Shown here one piece after another: positions 1 to 10,100 of a stretch of DNA of 17,887 nucleotides. The notes beneath the pieces are model-generated. The model saw only the letters and a program-made list of their open reading frames with translations, did no database searches and was not told where the DNA came from. The stretch is taken from positions 1-17,887 of the forward strand of contig JWZX01001968.1 of assembly GCA_001275005.1 (NCBI GenBank), in the 5' to 3' direction. Each line of letters opens with the position of its first letter. The first letter of the stretch is position 1. Position numbers and translations under genes: made by a program. The stretch is from Chrysochromulina tobinii (taxonomy: Eukaryota; Haptophyta; Prymnesiales; Chrysochromulinaceae).

Positions 1-676
1 GGGAGGGGGGCGGCGGCGAGGGAGGGGTTGAAGGTGGTGTAGACGGTGATGAAGAAGGCGGTGGCGATGGCGTTGGCGACGGTGGCGGAGGCGAGGGCGT
101 CGGGGATGATGGCGGGGGTGATGGAGGCGGCGAAGGAGGGGGTGACGGCGGCGGAGGCGACGGTGGCAGAGGCGACGGCGGCGGTGGCGGCGGCGGTGGT
201 GGTGACGGTGATGGCGGCGGTGGTGACGGCGGTGGAGGAGGCCGTGGAGAAGGCGCTGGTGGTGACGGCGGGTAGGCACACATTGCGAACTCTGAGCTAG
301 GGCCGCCGCCGTCGTCGCTGCACGAACTGCCAGCGGCAATGAGGCAGATATTCATGCGGACCATGGCAGGGGAATGTGGCGGCGGGGGCGGCGACGCTGT
401 GCGCACGACGCGGTTGACGCAGTCGGTGCCGTACGCGTAGCTGGGACTGCCGTCGCTGTTCTCGTTGCTATCGTTGTCTGAGGTGAACACGCTCGTGTCC
501 AAACAGAAGAAAGACCCTGACGAGGGCGAAGTTGCGCCAAGGAAAGGCTGACGGCTTCCACACAGGGGCATCTTATCCCTGTCAAAGGGTGTCCAGGTCG
601 CGCTCTCGGCGCACATGCCCAGAGAGACAGCGACGAGCGGAAAGAGAAGCGGGAAGCCCCCGATCGCTGTAGGCAT
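1..676 (-). CDS. Secreted proline-rich protein, N-terminal part (left-hand tandem copy, runs off the window)
   Basis: Reading the minus strand from the ATG at 676-674 gives 225 codons with no stop to the window edge. The first 25 residues ([20 protein letters not shown]) form a plausible signal peptide. Next comes an acidic Ser/Asp stretch, then a scrambled fragment of the Cys module seen in the right-hand gene (YAYGTDC, then CSDDGGGPSSEFAMCAY), then about 85 residues dominated by Pro and Ser (SPPPP runs) encoded by 1-270. Such hydroxyproline-type regions are typical of algal wall or extracellular proteins. The start is chosen because the same ATG and signal peptide occur at 17359 in the second copy. 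Unlike that copy, it has no Sec61 fragment between signal peptide and Pro-rich part. The C-terminus lies outside the window, so a Hint domain here is only a guess. Introns cannot be excluded. Confidence 0.6.
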   Translation of the reverse strand, partial: MPTAIGGFPLLFPLVAVSLGMCAESATWTPFDRDKMPLCGSRQPFLGATSPSSGSFFCLDTSVFTSDNDSNENSDGSPSYAYGTDCVNRVVRTASPPPPPHSPAMVRMNICLIAAGSSCSDDGGGPSSEFAMCAYPPSPPAPSPRPPPPPSPPPPSPSPPPPPPPPPSPLPPSPPPPSPPPSPPPSPPPSSPTPSPPPPSPTPSPPPSSSPSTPPSTPPSPPPPS

Positions 677-1187
677 CGCAGCAGTCCGACTGGTCGTAGA
701 GGGACATGGCCACGTACGTACTCGCTGTGGGTTGAACACGGGCGACGGAGAGTTCCAAAAAAGGTCTGGGGATGCTGTCCATGAGGTTACTTGTACTTGC
801 GATGGCTGCGAGCAGGCACGAGGAACGTGTCTTAGCTGGGGCACGGGCGTTGGAGCTGGAGCGGGCTGCGAGTGTGGCAGGCGGTGACGTGTGTGTGGTG
901 TGTGGTGTGTAGATTAAGGTGTACCAGAGCCCAAGCCACGATGAAGCAGTGGGTGAGGAGTGAGCGGGCAGAGAATACACCCAGGGGGGAGGCGCGGCGA
1001 GAAGTGCAGGAGGAGGGATCATGCCTTGACGATGCCACAGTGGTGCTTGTTGCGGCGGTCATGGCATGGATGATCAGGCCGAAGCCGACGGCGCTGCACT
1101 CGATGGTGAGCGGGACGAGCAGTTCGCCGACGGGGCCGCAGCCTCGAGGACGACCGCGCCCGGCTCACAGGCACAGGCTTCACAGGC
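677..1187 (-). promoter_or_regulatory. Conserved 5' flank of the left secreted-protein gene
   Basis: This block lies directly upstream of the minus-strand ATG at 676 and is about 97% identical to the block upstream of the ATG at 17359, more alike than the adjoining coding parts. It contains a GT-rich tract (about 889-913), where the copies differ by a 17-bp indel. It probably holds the promoter and 5' UTR, perhaps with an upstream exon (see 832-1163). No TATA-like box could be assigned with confidence. Confidence 0.4.
832..1163 (-). other. Possible upstream coding exon inside the duplicated block
   Basis: In the minus-strand frame containing the ATG at 1062 the DNA is open from a stop at 1167-1165 to a stop at 832. 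It encodes a hydrophobic stretch (GELLVPLTIECSAVGFGLII) followed by a Ser/Thr-rich part. Of the eight substitutions between 1026 and 1099 that separate the two copies, six are synonymous in this frame and two are not (F/S at 1082, V/A at 1037). That pattern is what a conserved coding exon would show. Against this, the 17-bp indel changes the frame further downstream, so if real the exon must end before about 913. The AG at 1165-1164 could be a splice acceptor. The product is not recognised. Confidence 0.22.
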
Positions 1188-1807
1188 ACAAGCTTCGCGC
1201 CGCCTGGGCCATGCGGGAGAGCGCGGGCGTGACGGCGGCCGGATCATCTTGTGACCGTGGTGTCGACGTCGCGCCTGCCGGTCGTGGCGGAGATGTCAAG
1301 GGCGAGGTGGCCGTCGTGCCCGACCGCTCGCAGCTGCGGCTGCCTGCACCGGGGGATCAACGCGCAAGCCGTCAGCAAAACAGGAGGCGGCGCGTTCGCA
1401 CGTGTGAAGGCGAGCGCAAGTTGAGTCGCGCGGAGGCCGGCGCGCCTCTCGGAGGGCACGTAGTTGGGGCAGGCACGGGAGCGGACGGCGCGCGTGCGCG
1501 TGTGCACCTGCAGCATGTGCACAAGTCGCGCGCGCAGCGGCAGGGCCGACCGAAAGCTGCGCGCGCTGCAGGCGTGGCTGCTGGCAGGGCCGGGCACACC
1601 TGCGGGTGGTGGGTTGGTGTCCCTGGGCTCGAAGAGGTTTGTGCTAGTAGTTGATCGCGGGGTGGATCGTCTTGCCCGCGCTCTAGTGCCACGGCGCGTG
1701 CATGGTGATGTGTGCGCTTGGGTGTTGAGCATGTGGAGATGAGTGTGCTGTTGTGTGTTGATCTCGCGCGGCGGCTGGGAGAAGAGGGCGGGACTCGGGC
1801 GGAGATC

Positions 1808-1846
1808 GCACCTCGAACTGAAGCGTGGTTTGCACCTCGAACTGAA
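1808..1846. repeat. 15-bp direct repeat, two copies
   Basis: The sequence gcacctcgaactgaa occurs at 1808-1822 and again at 1832-1846, 24 bp apart. Function unknown. Confidence 0.85.
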
Positions 1847-2090
1847 CGGCGTTGGCCTCATGTCTGTCGAGCGCCGCTGGCAAAGCGACGACGAGTGGTA
1901 ATGCGACGATCAGAAGGCGCAGCATTGATCTCGAGGCTCTCGGGTTCGGTGTCTTGTAGTCTCAGGATGTAGTCTGCGCAGGAAGGCAGGCGGGTACGAG
2001 CGCGATGAGTTGCGCGACGTCGATCGCAGGCGTGCGGCCACTGGGTTGGCTCGCGCGCTTGCGCGCCCTGCGCAGTAGCTTGGTGTGGGC

Positions 2091-2148
2091 GTGCCCAGCG
2101 CAGTTGCTTGGCGGATGGCGTGCCCAGCGCAGTTGCTTGGCGGAAGGC
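2091..2148. repeat. 29-bp tandem repeat, two copies
   Basis: Two adjacent 29-bp units, 2091-2119 and 2120-2148, differ at one base (ggatggc versus ggaaggc). A looser related sequence lies just upstream at about 2068-2088. Confidence 0.85.
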
Positions 2149-2609
2149 TCGGGCGCTGCGGGGCTGGGGCCAATCACGGCGCTGGGCAGGGAGCGCGCGA
2201 TGAGCATGCGCGTCAGCTCGGGGGCCAGGCCGAGGGTGGTGCAGACAGATACCTTGCACTCACCAGGAGATAGCGACAGCGGCGAGGCCGTGTGTGTTGC
2301 AGTCGAGTCTGGTATGACCCTATTATTGGAGCATTTCGTCTGTGAAACGTCTGAGCGCGGTCCTCGAGTGTATAGGTTCCCAACGCGGCCCTAGTTTCGA
2401 CGTTGTATCGGTAGTCGATATTTAGGATACGAAGGCTTCCTTCTCCTACACCGACCCGGTCCGGTGTCTCCCGGGCTCATCGACGGAAATCCGTTTCCAA
2501 GCTGCCATCACATTCTTCCTTTTGTACTAGTAGTTTATCGATAACTTAGAGCCTGACGCCGCCTCAAATCGGTGCTCGGTACGGCGCTCGCTGCGTAGAC
2601 GTATGAACA

Positions 2610-3656
2610 ATGAAGCCGAAGCCGTGCCCAGGCGACTCGGCGAAGGCGCATTCGTTTGCCCGTTGTGGCGCCTCGACCCAATTGGCGCTTGCTTGTTGCT
2701 GCGTCTGCCGGCACGCCTTCAGCAATGGATCGGCATGCTATGTGGACCAGACCAAAGTAAAGCTGAAACGCTTTCACCTACGAGTATGGTGTAAACAGCG
2801 GCCCGCGGCACTTGATGGCGTGGAGGCACAGAGCGTGCCAGGTTTCGCTTCTCTGGGCGCCACCGCCAAAGAAGCAGTGCGAGCCTGGCTCCAGGCGCCG
2901 GCGGAACAATGGCTGCGCGCCGAGGAGTCAGAACGCCCGTGGCCGATGGCGATTACTCGTGTTCATCCTCCGCCCACCGATGATTCCATGGATGGATCTG
3001 GCGCGACGGTGCGCGCGATCGCCGCCGCAGCCACATCTGCTGTACCTGTGCCCGATGCGGCCGCGGCGGACGATCATGGGGATGGCGCATCTACCTGGAT
3101 CCCACCTCCTCGGCAACGGAAGCGCAAGCGTGACTACCGCGAGGACGCCAAGGAGAGCAGCCACCGCCAGTGGAAGGCGTTCGGGTCGGACCCAACACGG
3201 CGCAGCATGAAGGGCATCCGCACTGTGCGCCAGGTGCTGCTGTATGGTTTCTTCAGTTTCGTCAATGAGCATGGGCAGGTGCTGCGCTTTGGGCGCCGCA
3301 AGGCGATGCGCTCGACATGGCGCCCGGCATGGCAGGTGCTCGACATGGCGCTTTGGGCGCCGCATGGCGATGCTCGACAAACCCAACCGCTCCACCTGGC
3401 AGCTGCTCGCAGCCTCCTCGACGCTGCGCCATGTCGACGGGCTGACCCAGCACGCGGCGCACCGTCTCGCGGCGGCTGTGGCCTTCCTGCAGGCGGTGCT
3501 CGGCCAGCGCCCACCACAGCGCCCCGAGCGCACGGCATGCATGCACGACGCGGAGCTCCACTTGCATGCACTTGCATGCATGCATGCACGACGCGGAGCT
3601 CCACTTGCATGCATGCATGCACGACCCGGAGCTCCACGGCCACGTTGGGCTGCTGA
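2610..3656 (+). CDS. Doubtful hypothetical protein, Cys/His-containing with basic nuclear-type segment
   Basis: A 348-codon ORF opens at the ATG at 2610, just after an in-frame TGA at 2604-2606. I do not recognise it. Residues about 15-55 hold several Cys (CCCVCRH, then CYVDQTK and WC), vaguely like a zinc-binding knuckle. Around residues 165-175 lies a basic RQRKRKR run that could be a nuclear localisation signal, followed by KGIRTVRQVLLYGFFSFV. From about position 3270 the frame passes through direct repeats and GCATGC-rich repeats and becomes low-complexity, so only the first 210 or so codons look protein-like. It may be a decayed gene fragment, part of an older mobile element, or chance. 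Confidence 0.25.
   Translation: MKPKPCPGDSAKAHSFARCGASTQLALACCCVCRHAFSNGSACYVDQTKVKLKRFHLRVWCKQRPAALDGVEAQSVPGFASLGATAKEAVRAWLQAPAEQWLRAEESERPWPMAITRVHPPPTDDSMDGSGATVRAIAAAATSAVPVPDAAAADDHGDGASTWIPPPRQRKRKRDYREDAKESSHRQWKAFGSDPTRRSMKGIRTVRQVLLYGFFSFVNEHGQVLRFGRRKAMRSTWRPAWQVLDMALWAPHGDARQTQPLHLAAARSLLDAAPCRRADPARGAPSRGGCGLPAGGARPAPTTAPRAHGMHARRGAPLACTCMHACTTRSSTCMHACTTRSSTATLGC
3274..3378. repeat. Imperfect direct repeat of about 48 bp
   Basis: Two related units at about 3274-3322 and 3331-3378 share ggcaggtgct, then ctttgggcgccgca and ggcgatgc followed by ctcgac. They differ by small insertions, including extra cgacatgg segments. Confidence 0.7.
3535..3639. repeat. 29-bp repeat, three copies, in GCATGC-rich DNA
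   Basis: Units start at 3535, 3578 and 3611; each begins gcatgcatgcacgac and continues cggagctccac. The spacers are more GCATGC alternation, so the array is rich in alternating purine-pyrimidine tracts. Copies one and two are identical over 29 bp; copy three has small changes. Confidence 0.85.
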
Positions 3657-4063
3657 TGCATGCACAGCTCGCCCTTGCCGCATCGTAGCGGCGGTCGCTC
3701 CGAGGTGTGAATGACGTCGGTGTGAAGTCGCTCCGAGGTGTGAAGGACGTCGGTGTGAAGTCGCTCCGAGGTGTGAAGGACGTCGGTGTGAAGTCGCTCC
3801 GAGGTGTGAAGGACGTCGGTGTGAAGTCGCTCCGAGGTGTGAAGGACGTCGGTATGCGATCGGCGCGCGCGCGTGGACGAAGCAAACAGCGCCGTGGTGA
3901 GCACTTGCTTGCCAGTGGCATTCGACGGATCGACGCGCGCGCGTGGACCGGGAGCCGATGGGTGCGGCCAGCTCCTGAAATCCACAGCGAATTCCACCGC
4001 GAACGTCCTGATACCTAAAAGCAACGGCTGGCCGCTCTCGAACCTCTCTCAGGAGGTTTAATA
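3657..4063. other. Repeat-containing spacer before the LINE
   Basis: Apart from the minisatellite it contains two copies of gcgcgcgcgtggac (about 3865 and 3938). No gene can be supported. The LINE insertion point lies at its right end. Confidence 0.6.
3695..3859. repeat. 33-bp minisatellite, five tandem copies
   Basis: Units start at 3695, 3728, 3761, 3794 and 3827. Each begins tcgctccgaggtgtga and ends in or near gacgtcggtgtgaag. The three middle units are identical, the first differs by one base, and the last degenerates at its 3' end. The period is a multiple of three, which keeps ORFs open on both strands, but neither translation looks like a real protein. Confidence 0.93.
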
Positions 4064-4080
4064 TACCAAACGTCACGCCA
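4064..4080. repeat. 5' target-site duplication of the LINE
   Basis: taccaaacgtcacgcca occurs here and again at 14342-14358, exactly outside the two ends of the element. The first three bases (tac) also match the TTAC tail, so the true duplication is 14 to 17 bp. Confidence 0.88.
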
Positions 4081-4100
4081 GGGGACGCACCCTCGTCCCC
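4081..4100 (+). promoter_or_regulatory. 5'-terminal hairpin of the LINE
   Basis: The first 20 bases of the element, ggggacg-caccct-cgtcccc, form a perfect 7-bp stem with a 6-nt loop. The ORF starts 7 bases later. A related GGGGAC/GTCCCC inverted repeat lies near the 3' end at 14277-14289. Confidence 0.55.
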
Positions 4101-4107
4101 TTGATTA

Positions 4108-7100
4108 ATGGAGAATCCGCAAAACATGTCCGCTCCCGACCACGCTCATGACGCGAATATTGAAGCTATGAACCTCGCGACCCCTGGCAAGGACGCCTCG
4201 AACCCCGACAAGCCACCGCCGAGGAAAGCGCTATTCTCATCGCCACCGGCGCATACGTACACCAAGGACAAGAACCTAACACCAAGCACAACTGAGAAGC
4301 GCAACACTCGGGAGAGCAACTGGGTGCTTCTGCGCGGAGCTTGCATTGACATGAAGCCCGAGCAGAGGGTCAAGGATACGATCGAAGCGATCGAGAACGA
4401 GCCGCAGCTCGAGAGCATCATGTTCACGAAGCCGCTCGAGGCGATCACGACTGCTCTGGTCAAGATCACGACCGAGACGCTCGATGGCTCACCACTGCGC
4501 ATGCATCAGAACCTCGTATTCCTGAAGGAGGGTCTTCCGGACATGCAGGCGATGTTCGTGCTGCCCAAGACCAGCTGCGTCGGCGCGTTCGCCTCACAGC
4601 TTGCCGGGTGCTACGGCATTTACCAGCGCATCAACCACATGACGCAGAAGGAGGATTGGGGCGGCGCACGCCTAGGATGGATGAAGAACGTGGACAAGCT
4701 GTTCGACACCGGCACTGCTGGCGAGTTCGAGATGAGCTTTGAGCGCAGCGTGGACCGTCACAAGGACAGGATCAAGTACTGCTCGGACGCCATGGCCCTC
4801 GGCTTCGCATCGTGGGCGCTCCCGCACGTGATCGCCTCGCTCGTCGCGGCTCTCAAGCTCGAGGAGTGGATTGTCTCCGACCCTGACTGGGACGCCGCGG
4901 ACGTTGATGACCCGGCCAACGCCGAGAAGTTGGAAGCCATGCGCAAGCATTTCCACGAGTTCCAGAAGGAGCTCAAGACGGCGCTCATGGCGCTCGGAAT
5001 CCAAGGGCGGGAGCGCGACGATGGGTGGGTCGTCTTCCCTGTGGACAAGACGGTGGAAATCACGGCGAAGGGGCTGGAGGTGCTGCGTCTTCCGCCTGGC
5101 GACAAGGTCGAGGTGAAGAAGCTCATCTCCACCGAGGAGCTGCTCTCCGGCGTCGATGTCTACATCGCACCCCAGGCGGGCATCTTTAACATCAAGCGCG
5201 CCTTTCGCGAGGGTGGGGAAGGGCTTGAGGCTGTGATCACGGAGCTGGGTGACGACGTCAGCCAGGTCATCCCGCGCCTCGAGATGGACACGGAGGCGAC
5301 CGGGCTTATCAAGCTCACGCTCCGTATCAAGCTGACGGCGGAGAAGGCCGTTGAGAAGAAGCTGCAGGCGCTCTGCAAGGACTCGCGCAACGAGCTGGCG
5401 GAGATCAGGGGCGTGCCGACGAAGCTCGCATCGGGCGACGAGGTGCGCATGATTTGGTCGGGCGACCTGGGCACGGCACGCGTGCGCAACGGCCTCAATC
5501 GCGTTGCTGCAATCGCGGCCGAGCAAGGCATCAAGAGCTCGGAGGAGGTCAAGAAACTCAAGGGAGAGCTGGAAAAGCAGATCAAGGTGAACGTCGACGC
5601 CATCCTTGAGCAGGAGGCCAAGATCACGGCGTACTCCTCGCACATGCAGGGGCTAATGGACAAGCAGGCCACAGTGATCACCGAGATGCAGAGCCAGCAC
5701 GCGTCGGCGATGGAGGACCTCCACAAGCAGATGGCTGAGAGCGAGACGGTGCACGCGAAGCAGATGGCCGACACGGAAGCGCATCACGCGGCCGCGATGG
5801 AGGACCTGCGCAAGGCGGTTCAGCAGCAGCAGCAGCAGATGGGCGACATGCAAAAGGTGGTTCAACAGCAACAACAGATGCAGCTCACCTTCACGACGCA
5901 GTTTGGCGATCTTTTCAACTTCATGAACGCTGTCACTGCCGAGATGATCGAGCAGCGCAACGCGGTGAAGGCCTCGGTGATAGCGATCAAGGAACTCAAG
6001 GACGGTCAGGCGGCGGGGTATGTGGATGCGATAGCACGGCGGCAGTGCGCGGTGCTGCGGGAGGTCTTTGCCATGCACGAGCGAGTCACCGCCCTCGCAT
6101 CCCTCGTACGCGCAGGTCTGACTGATGAGCGACTCGTGGGAGACGGCGCGACGAGTCGAGACTTCCAGGCAGGAGAGGGGGATGCGATGGAGGCAGACGT
6201 GCAGTCTAGTGTCGAGGGCAAACAGGGCGCGAGCCGTGGAGGGGACGTGCGAGCCCGCGAGGGAGACGCAGCCGTAGGCGCAGCTGCGCTCGCGAGGCTG
6301 GCCTCGGACACTCGAGGAGCCGGTGGACCTATTGGGTCGGCAGAGCTCGGTGGACGAGTGCCCCATGAGAGTGACCAGAGCAGGCAGTGTGCCGTGAGAA
6401 TGAGCGGGAGCACCAGAGTTTGCCGATCTAGAGAGAGCCCGCCATGGAACTTTGAACAAGGGGGGCAGAGTGGGGCACCGTTAGATGGACTTTGTGGCAT
6501 ATTGACGCGTGGCGTATCATACGTCGAGTCTATGTCTTTGTCTTTGTCCATATCTATGTCGGATACGAGGTGCAGTCCACTTCCAGCCCGCAAACATGAG
6601 CGTCGTGACGGGCGTGGCAAGTTTGGAGTCTTTGCGAGCACGCGTGGCTTTCATGCGATACTTGTTCTGCTTCTCGGCTGCACAGCGCGCGGCGAGGCGT
6701 TCGCGGGAGCGGCTACTTGCTGCGCGACGATGGAGCTGCGACGTGCGAATGGTGCAGCTCTATTATGTCGGGATGCGACAGAGTTGCGCTGCTACGATCG
6801 GACGGCATTGCAGCGCTCTGGGATCACTGGGCTTGGCGCTTCGTGCGGTGACGCGGGGTCGGCGTTTTGGAACTGCTTTGATACGATGGGAAGCATCCCA
6901 ACACCGTCGATGACTGGCACATCAGCCGAGCGAGAGGTGGAACCGGAGCCTAGCCCGAGGTGGGCGTCAGACGGTCAAAATGAGAACAGGGAGCGAGCAA
7001 CACTCAAGCGATCGGCGACGAACGCTATGTCGACGCCTATCACGGATACAACGGGCGGTGGCGAGCTCGTCCTTACTCAGCAGGCGGTGCGTGCGCGGAG

Positions 7101-10100
7101 AGTGGCATGGCGTGCTGTGCGACACTACACCGTGTTCACAGACCCGAACCGGCTACGACGGCGACGCCTTCGATGGCACATCAATCGACGAGCATGGAAA
7201 CGGCTAATGAGGTCGCTTCGTGGGAACACGGTGGCTGATATGTTTAACGTCGCGCTGTGGAACGCGCGTGAGTTTCACGCACACGCGAATCCATCACGTG
7301 AGGCGTCTCGAAAAAAGATGCTTTGGATCATGCGGCGCTTGCAGGACGAAGACGCAGACGTCTGCTTCCTACTCGAGGTCATGGGCTCGCATGAAGCATT
7401 CACCGCCGAGACACACGGGCTACGGGCACTCGCGGCGAAGATTGGTTACAATGTACGTTGGATGGTTGGAGAAGGCGGGAGCCAGCGTGAGCAACTTATG
7501 CAGAGCGGTGAGTCACACACTAACGGCATTGCGGTGCTCGTCAAGAAGGCGACGTGCACTATCGAACGTTACGTGCGGATAGAGGAGAGAGTGCTCGGTG
7601 TATGGATACGAGGTCGGAATTCGAAGGAGCAGATTCGCATGCGGATTGCGGCAATCCATGGGCTACATCACGAGGGCACGTCGAGCTTCAACAAACAACT
7701 ACAGGCGACGTACGCATGGGCTGCGGACGCAGCGCAGGAGAGCAAAGGCTGTCTCGTGGTTGGAGATTTCAACTACGTGGCGGACGTGGCGTGGCGATCC
7801 TCAGGAGCAGGGCTTGACGCCAAGGACAAACTATTTAGGGACTTTATCACGCAGCCAGGTGCGGAATATGTCTTACCCGTCGCATCTCGGCCGATTATTG
7901 TTTGGACGCGAAGAGGTGACACCGCGGGAGAGGTGAGTGATGCTGCGGGCGGCGGATCTATGTTGGACGGTGCAGTAGCAATCGGATGCGAATGTGCAAC
8001 CTGGCACCGTACGGTTGTGGATTTTGCCTTCGACCGCGACGATCCCTTAGCCGCCTCGAGCAAGCCGCTCTCGGACCACGCGTGGATCACTTTTTCTCGG
8101 GAAATTCCGGAGGTGGTCTACAAGGGTGAAAAGAGACCCCGCTCCGCGCTTCCGAGAGGTGATGAGTGCATCAAGAATAGCTATCGAGATCTGGTGCGAA
8201 AGGGCGATGTGCACGAGGAGATCCTTCGGGCGCATGGCACGGTACACGCCACGACTGCTGCAGTTCAGGCTTTGAGGCGCGCAGCGGAGCAGGCTACGGC
8301 GGAGGTGCGAGCACTTAGGGAGGAGCGACCGCTGGAGATGGCGCATCGATGGCGAAGGTGGCTGCAGGAAGCTTACGCGGCTCGACACAGAGGGGTCTCT
8401 CCGCATGAGGTGCAAGGGGGGTTATTCAACTACCACTCGAGGCTCTGGAAAATTCGGGCAAGGTATGAGAACGCCGGTGACGATGTGTGCTGGGCCAAAA
8501 TCATCAAGCGATGTCGGCAATGCTGGAAGTATGCGAACCAGAGGTTGCGTCGCAAGCAGCAGCGTGAGGATGCACGCCTCAAGGAGCTGTCACTTGGCAT
8601 CGTGGAGGGCAAGGGCAGCAAGGATCTTGCCCAGGTTGCGATGTTGGCTTGGAAAGCGATTCGGCCGCAACGCATTTCCCTCGCCTTCGATCGGTTCCAT
8701 CCTCGGGACGACGTGCGTGAGGCACCGATGCTCGCAGCAGATGACCCTGATGCCTTTCTCAATGGACTAGCACGAGAGGGCGATCGGCTGGTCAAAGGCC
8801 TCGCGGCAACCCCGCCGATCATTGATGCTTTCAAGGCCTTTTGCAAGGTCTTCTGCCCGACCTACGAGACCTTAAGGGGACGAGATGGTGGAGAGTGGGA
8901 GCTCATCAAGGAACTCACCTTCCCGGTTTTTCTGCAGGTTCTCAAGCGCGTGCCGAGGGGGAAAGCCGTAGGGCACGGCGGCTTCTCTATCGAGCTGCTC
9001 ATTCACGCCGATCGCGAGATCAAGAGGGCGTTCTACGAGTGTCTCATGGCGGATCTGCGGGGAGGGGAATTTCCTCCGTCGTGGCGGAAGGTCATCTATG
9101 TGCTGCTCGCGAAGCCACCGCCCAGCAACCAGGCGCTTATCTCTGAGAGGCGTGAGATAGCGCTGATGGCACAAGACATGAAGCTGGTGATGCACATGAT
9201 ACGGGCGACTGCGTATCGGCTCATCACGGGCAGGCTTCGCTCTGAACAGTGCGGGTGGCTCCCGGGGTACGGGACAACAGATGCTGGCCTCCCCTTGGCT
9301 GCGGTGCTTCAGCAGGCGCAGCGGCAACGGCAATCTCTATGGATATTGTACGTCGACCTGGCGACGTTTTTTCCGCGCATCGACCGTGAAGCGCTCACAG
9401 TGGCCGAAGTTTTAGTTGGCCTCCCTCCCCAAGTGATCGAATTGGTCGGACAGATCTATGGTGCAGGGCGTGCGGTCGCGGAGGAGGCGGTCGAATGTCA
9501 ATTTGATACCTCTATAGGCCTCAGTGCTCCGTTCAAGAATCATATGGGTGCGCTCATGGGGGAAGTGCTTTCTCCCGACAGGGCGAAAATTATCCTCAAC
9601 TCGATCCTATGGGCTATTAAGCTCCACGTACACGGTGTGCAACTCTTCGGTTTCGGGGAGGACGAAGAGGGCCGTATTCGTGCGATCGCAAGCCTCGCCT
9701 ATGCAGATGACTGGGCGGGAACGTTTAGCAGCGAAGCGGATCTTAGGCGTGCCTGGGCGATCTGGAGCGTTTGGGTTCCCATCTCCGGTTCGAAGCTGGG
9801 CATCAAGAACAAGCTCAAGACTGTGATCACGGGGGTGATACGAGATGGGCAGGGCAATGAAAGCGACATAGCTGACCCGCAGCTCGTTACGCTTGACGGG
9901 GTTCGCGTGCCTGTGCTCTCTCGTCGTGAGGCCTACAAGCACTTAGGCGTTCTGCGGGTCGCGATGTGCGGGGATGAGGCGGCGGCTGACTCACTCAAAA
10001 AGCAGCTTCGAGTGGCTATCGGGCGGGTGGCGCGAATGCACAAGCCAACCAGGCGCGACATGATTCTTGTCACGAACGGCCTCTTTCAGGGGCTCGCAGG

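Larger units (their letters stand above)
439..1187. repeat. Segmental duplication, left copy (partner 17122-17887)
   Basis: This stretch aligns over its whole length with 17122-17887, with an offset of 16683 below position 913 and 16700 above it because the right copy carries a 17-bp insertion. By eye there are 20 differences in 238 bp inside the reading frame (439-676) and about 17 in 511 bp upstream of it. Homology stops sharply at about 439, where the two proteins diverge. The right copy is cut by the window edge, so the true end is unknown. Confidence 0.9.
1188..2609. other. Spacer without a supportable gene
   Basis: GC-rich DNA between the left gene's 5' flank and the doubtful ORF at 2610. 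Overlapping ORFs exist on both strands but are Arg/Ala/Pro-rich and lack any recognisable domain, as expected from GC-rich noncoding DNA. It holds two short direct repeats (1808-1846 and 2091-2148). From about 2400 to 2600 the sequence is less GC-rich and includes a small imperfect inverted repeat around 2450-2467. Confidence 0.6.

Noticed and set aside
46-300. 84-codon plus-strand Ala/Val-rich ORF
   Set aside because: It is the reverse of the Pro-rich coding region on the minus strand.
582-1022. 146-codon minus-strand ORF starting at 1022
   Set aside because: It begins like the 17722 ORF but the indel throws it into another frame from about 925, and it crosses the signal-peptide region out of frame.
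3695-3859. CRISPR-like array
   Set aside because: The units are directly adjacent with no unique spacers; this is a minisatellite in eukaryotic DNA.
2928-4127. 399-codon minus-strand ORF across the repeats
   Set aside because: It is held open by repeats whose length is a multiple of three, its N-terminus would lie inside the LINE, and no domain is visible.
4672-5643. 323-codon minus-strand ORF opposite the LINE Gag-like region
   Set aside because: Leu/Arg/Asp-rich antisense shadow of a strongly supported coding frame.
6509-6913. A separate ORF between the Gag-like and endonuclease regions
   Set aside because: Arg-rich and low complexity, without a domain; the main frame is open through it, so there is no need for a second ORF or a frameshift.
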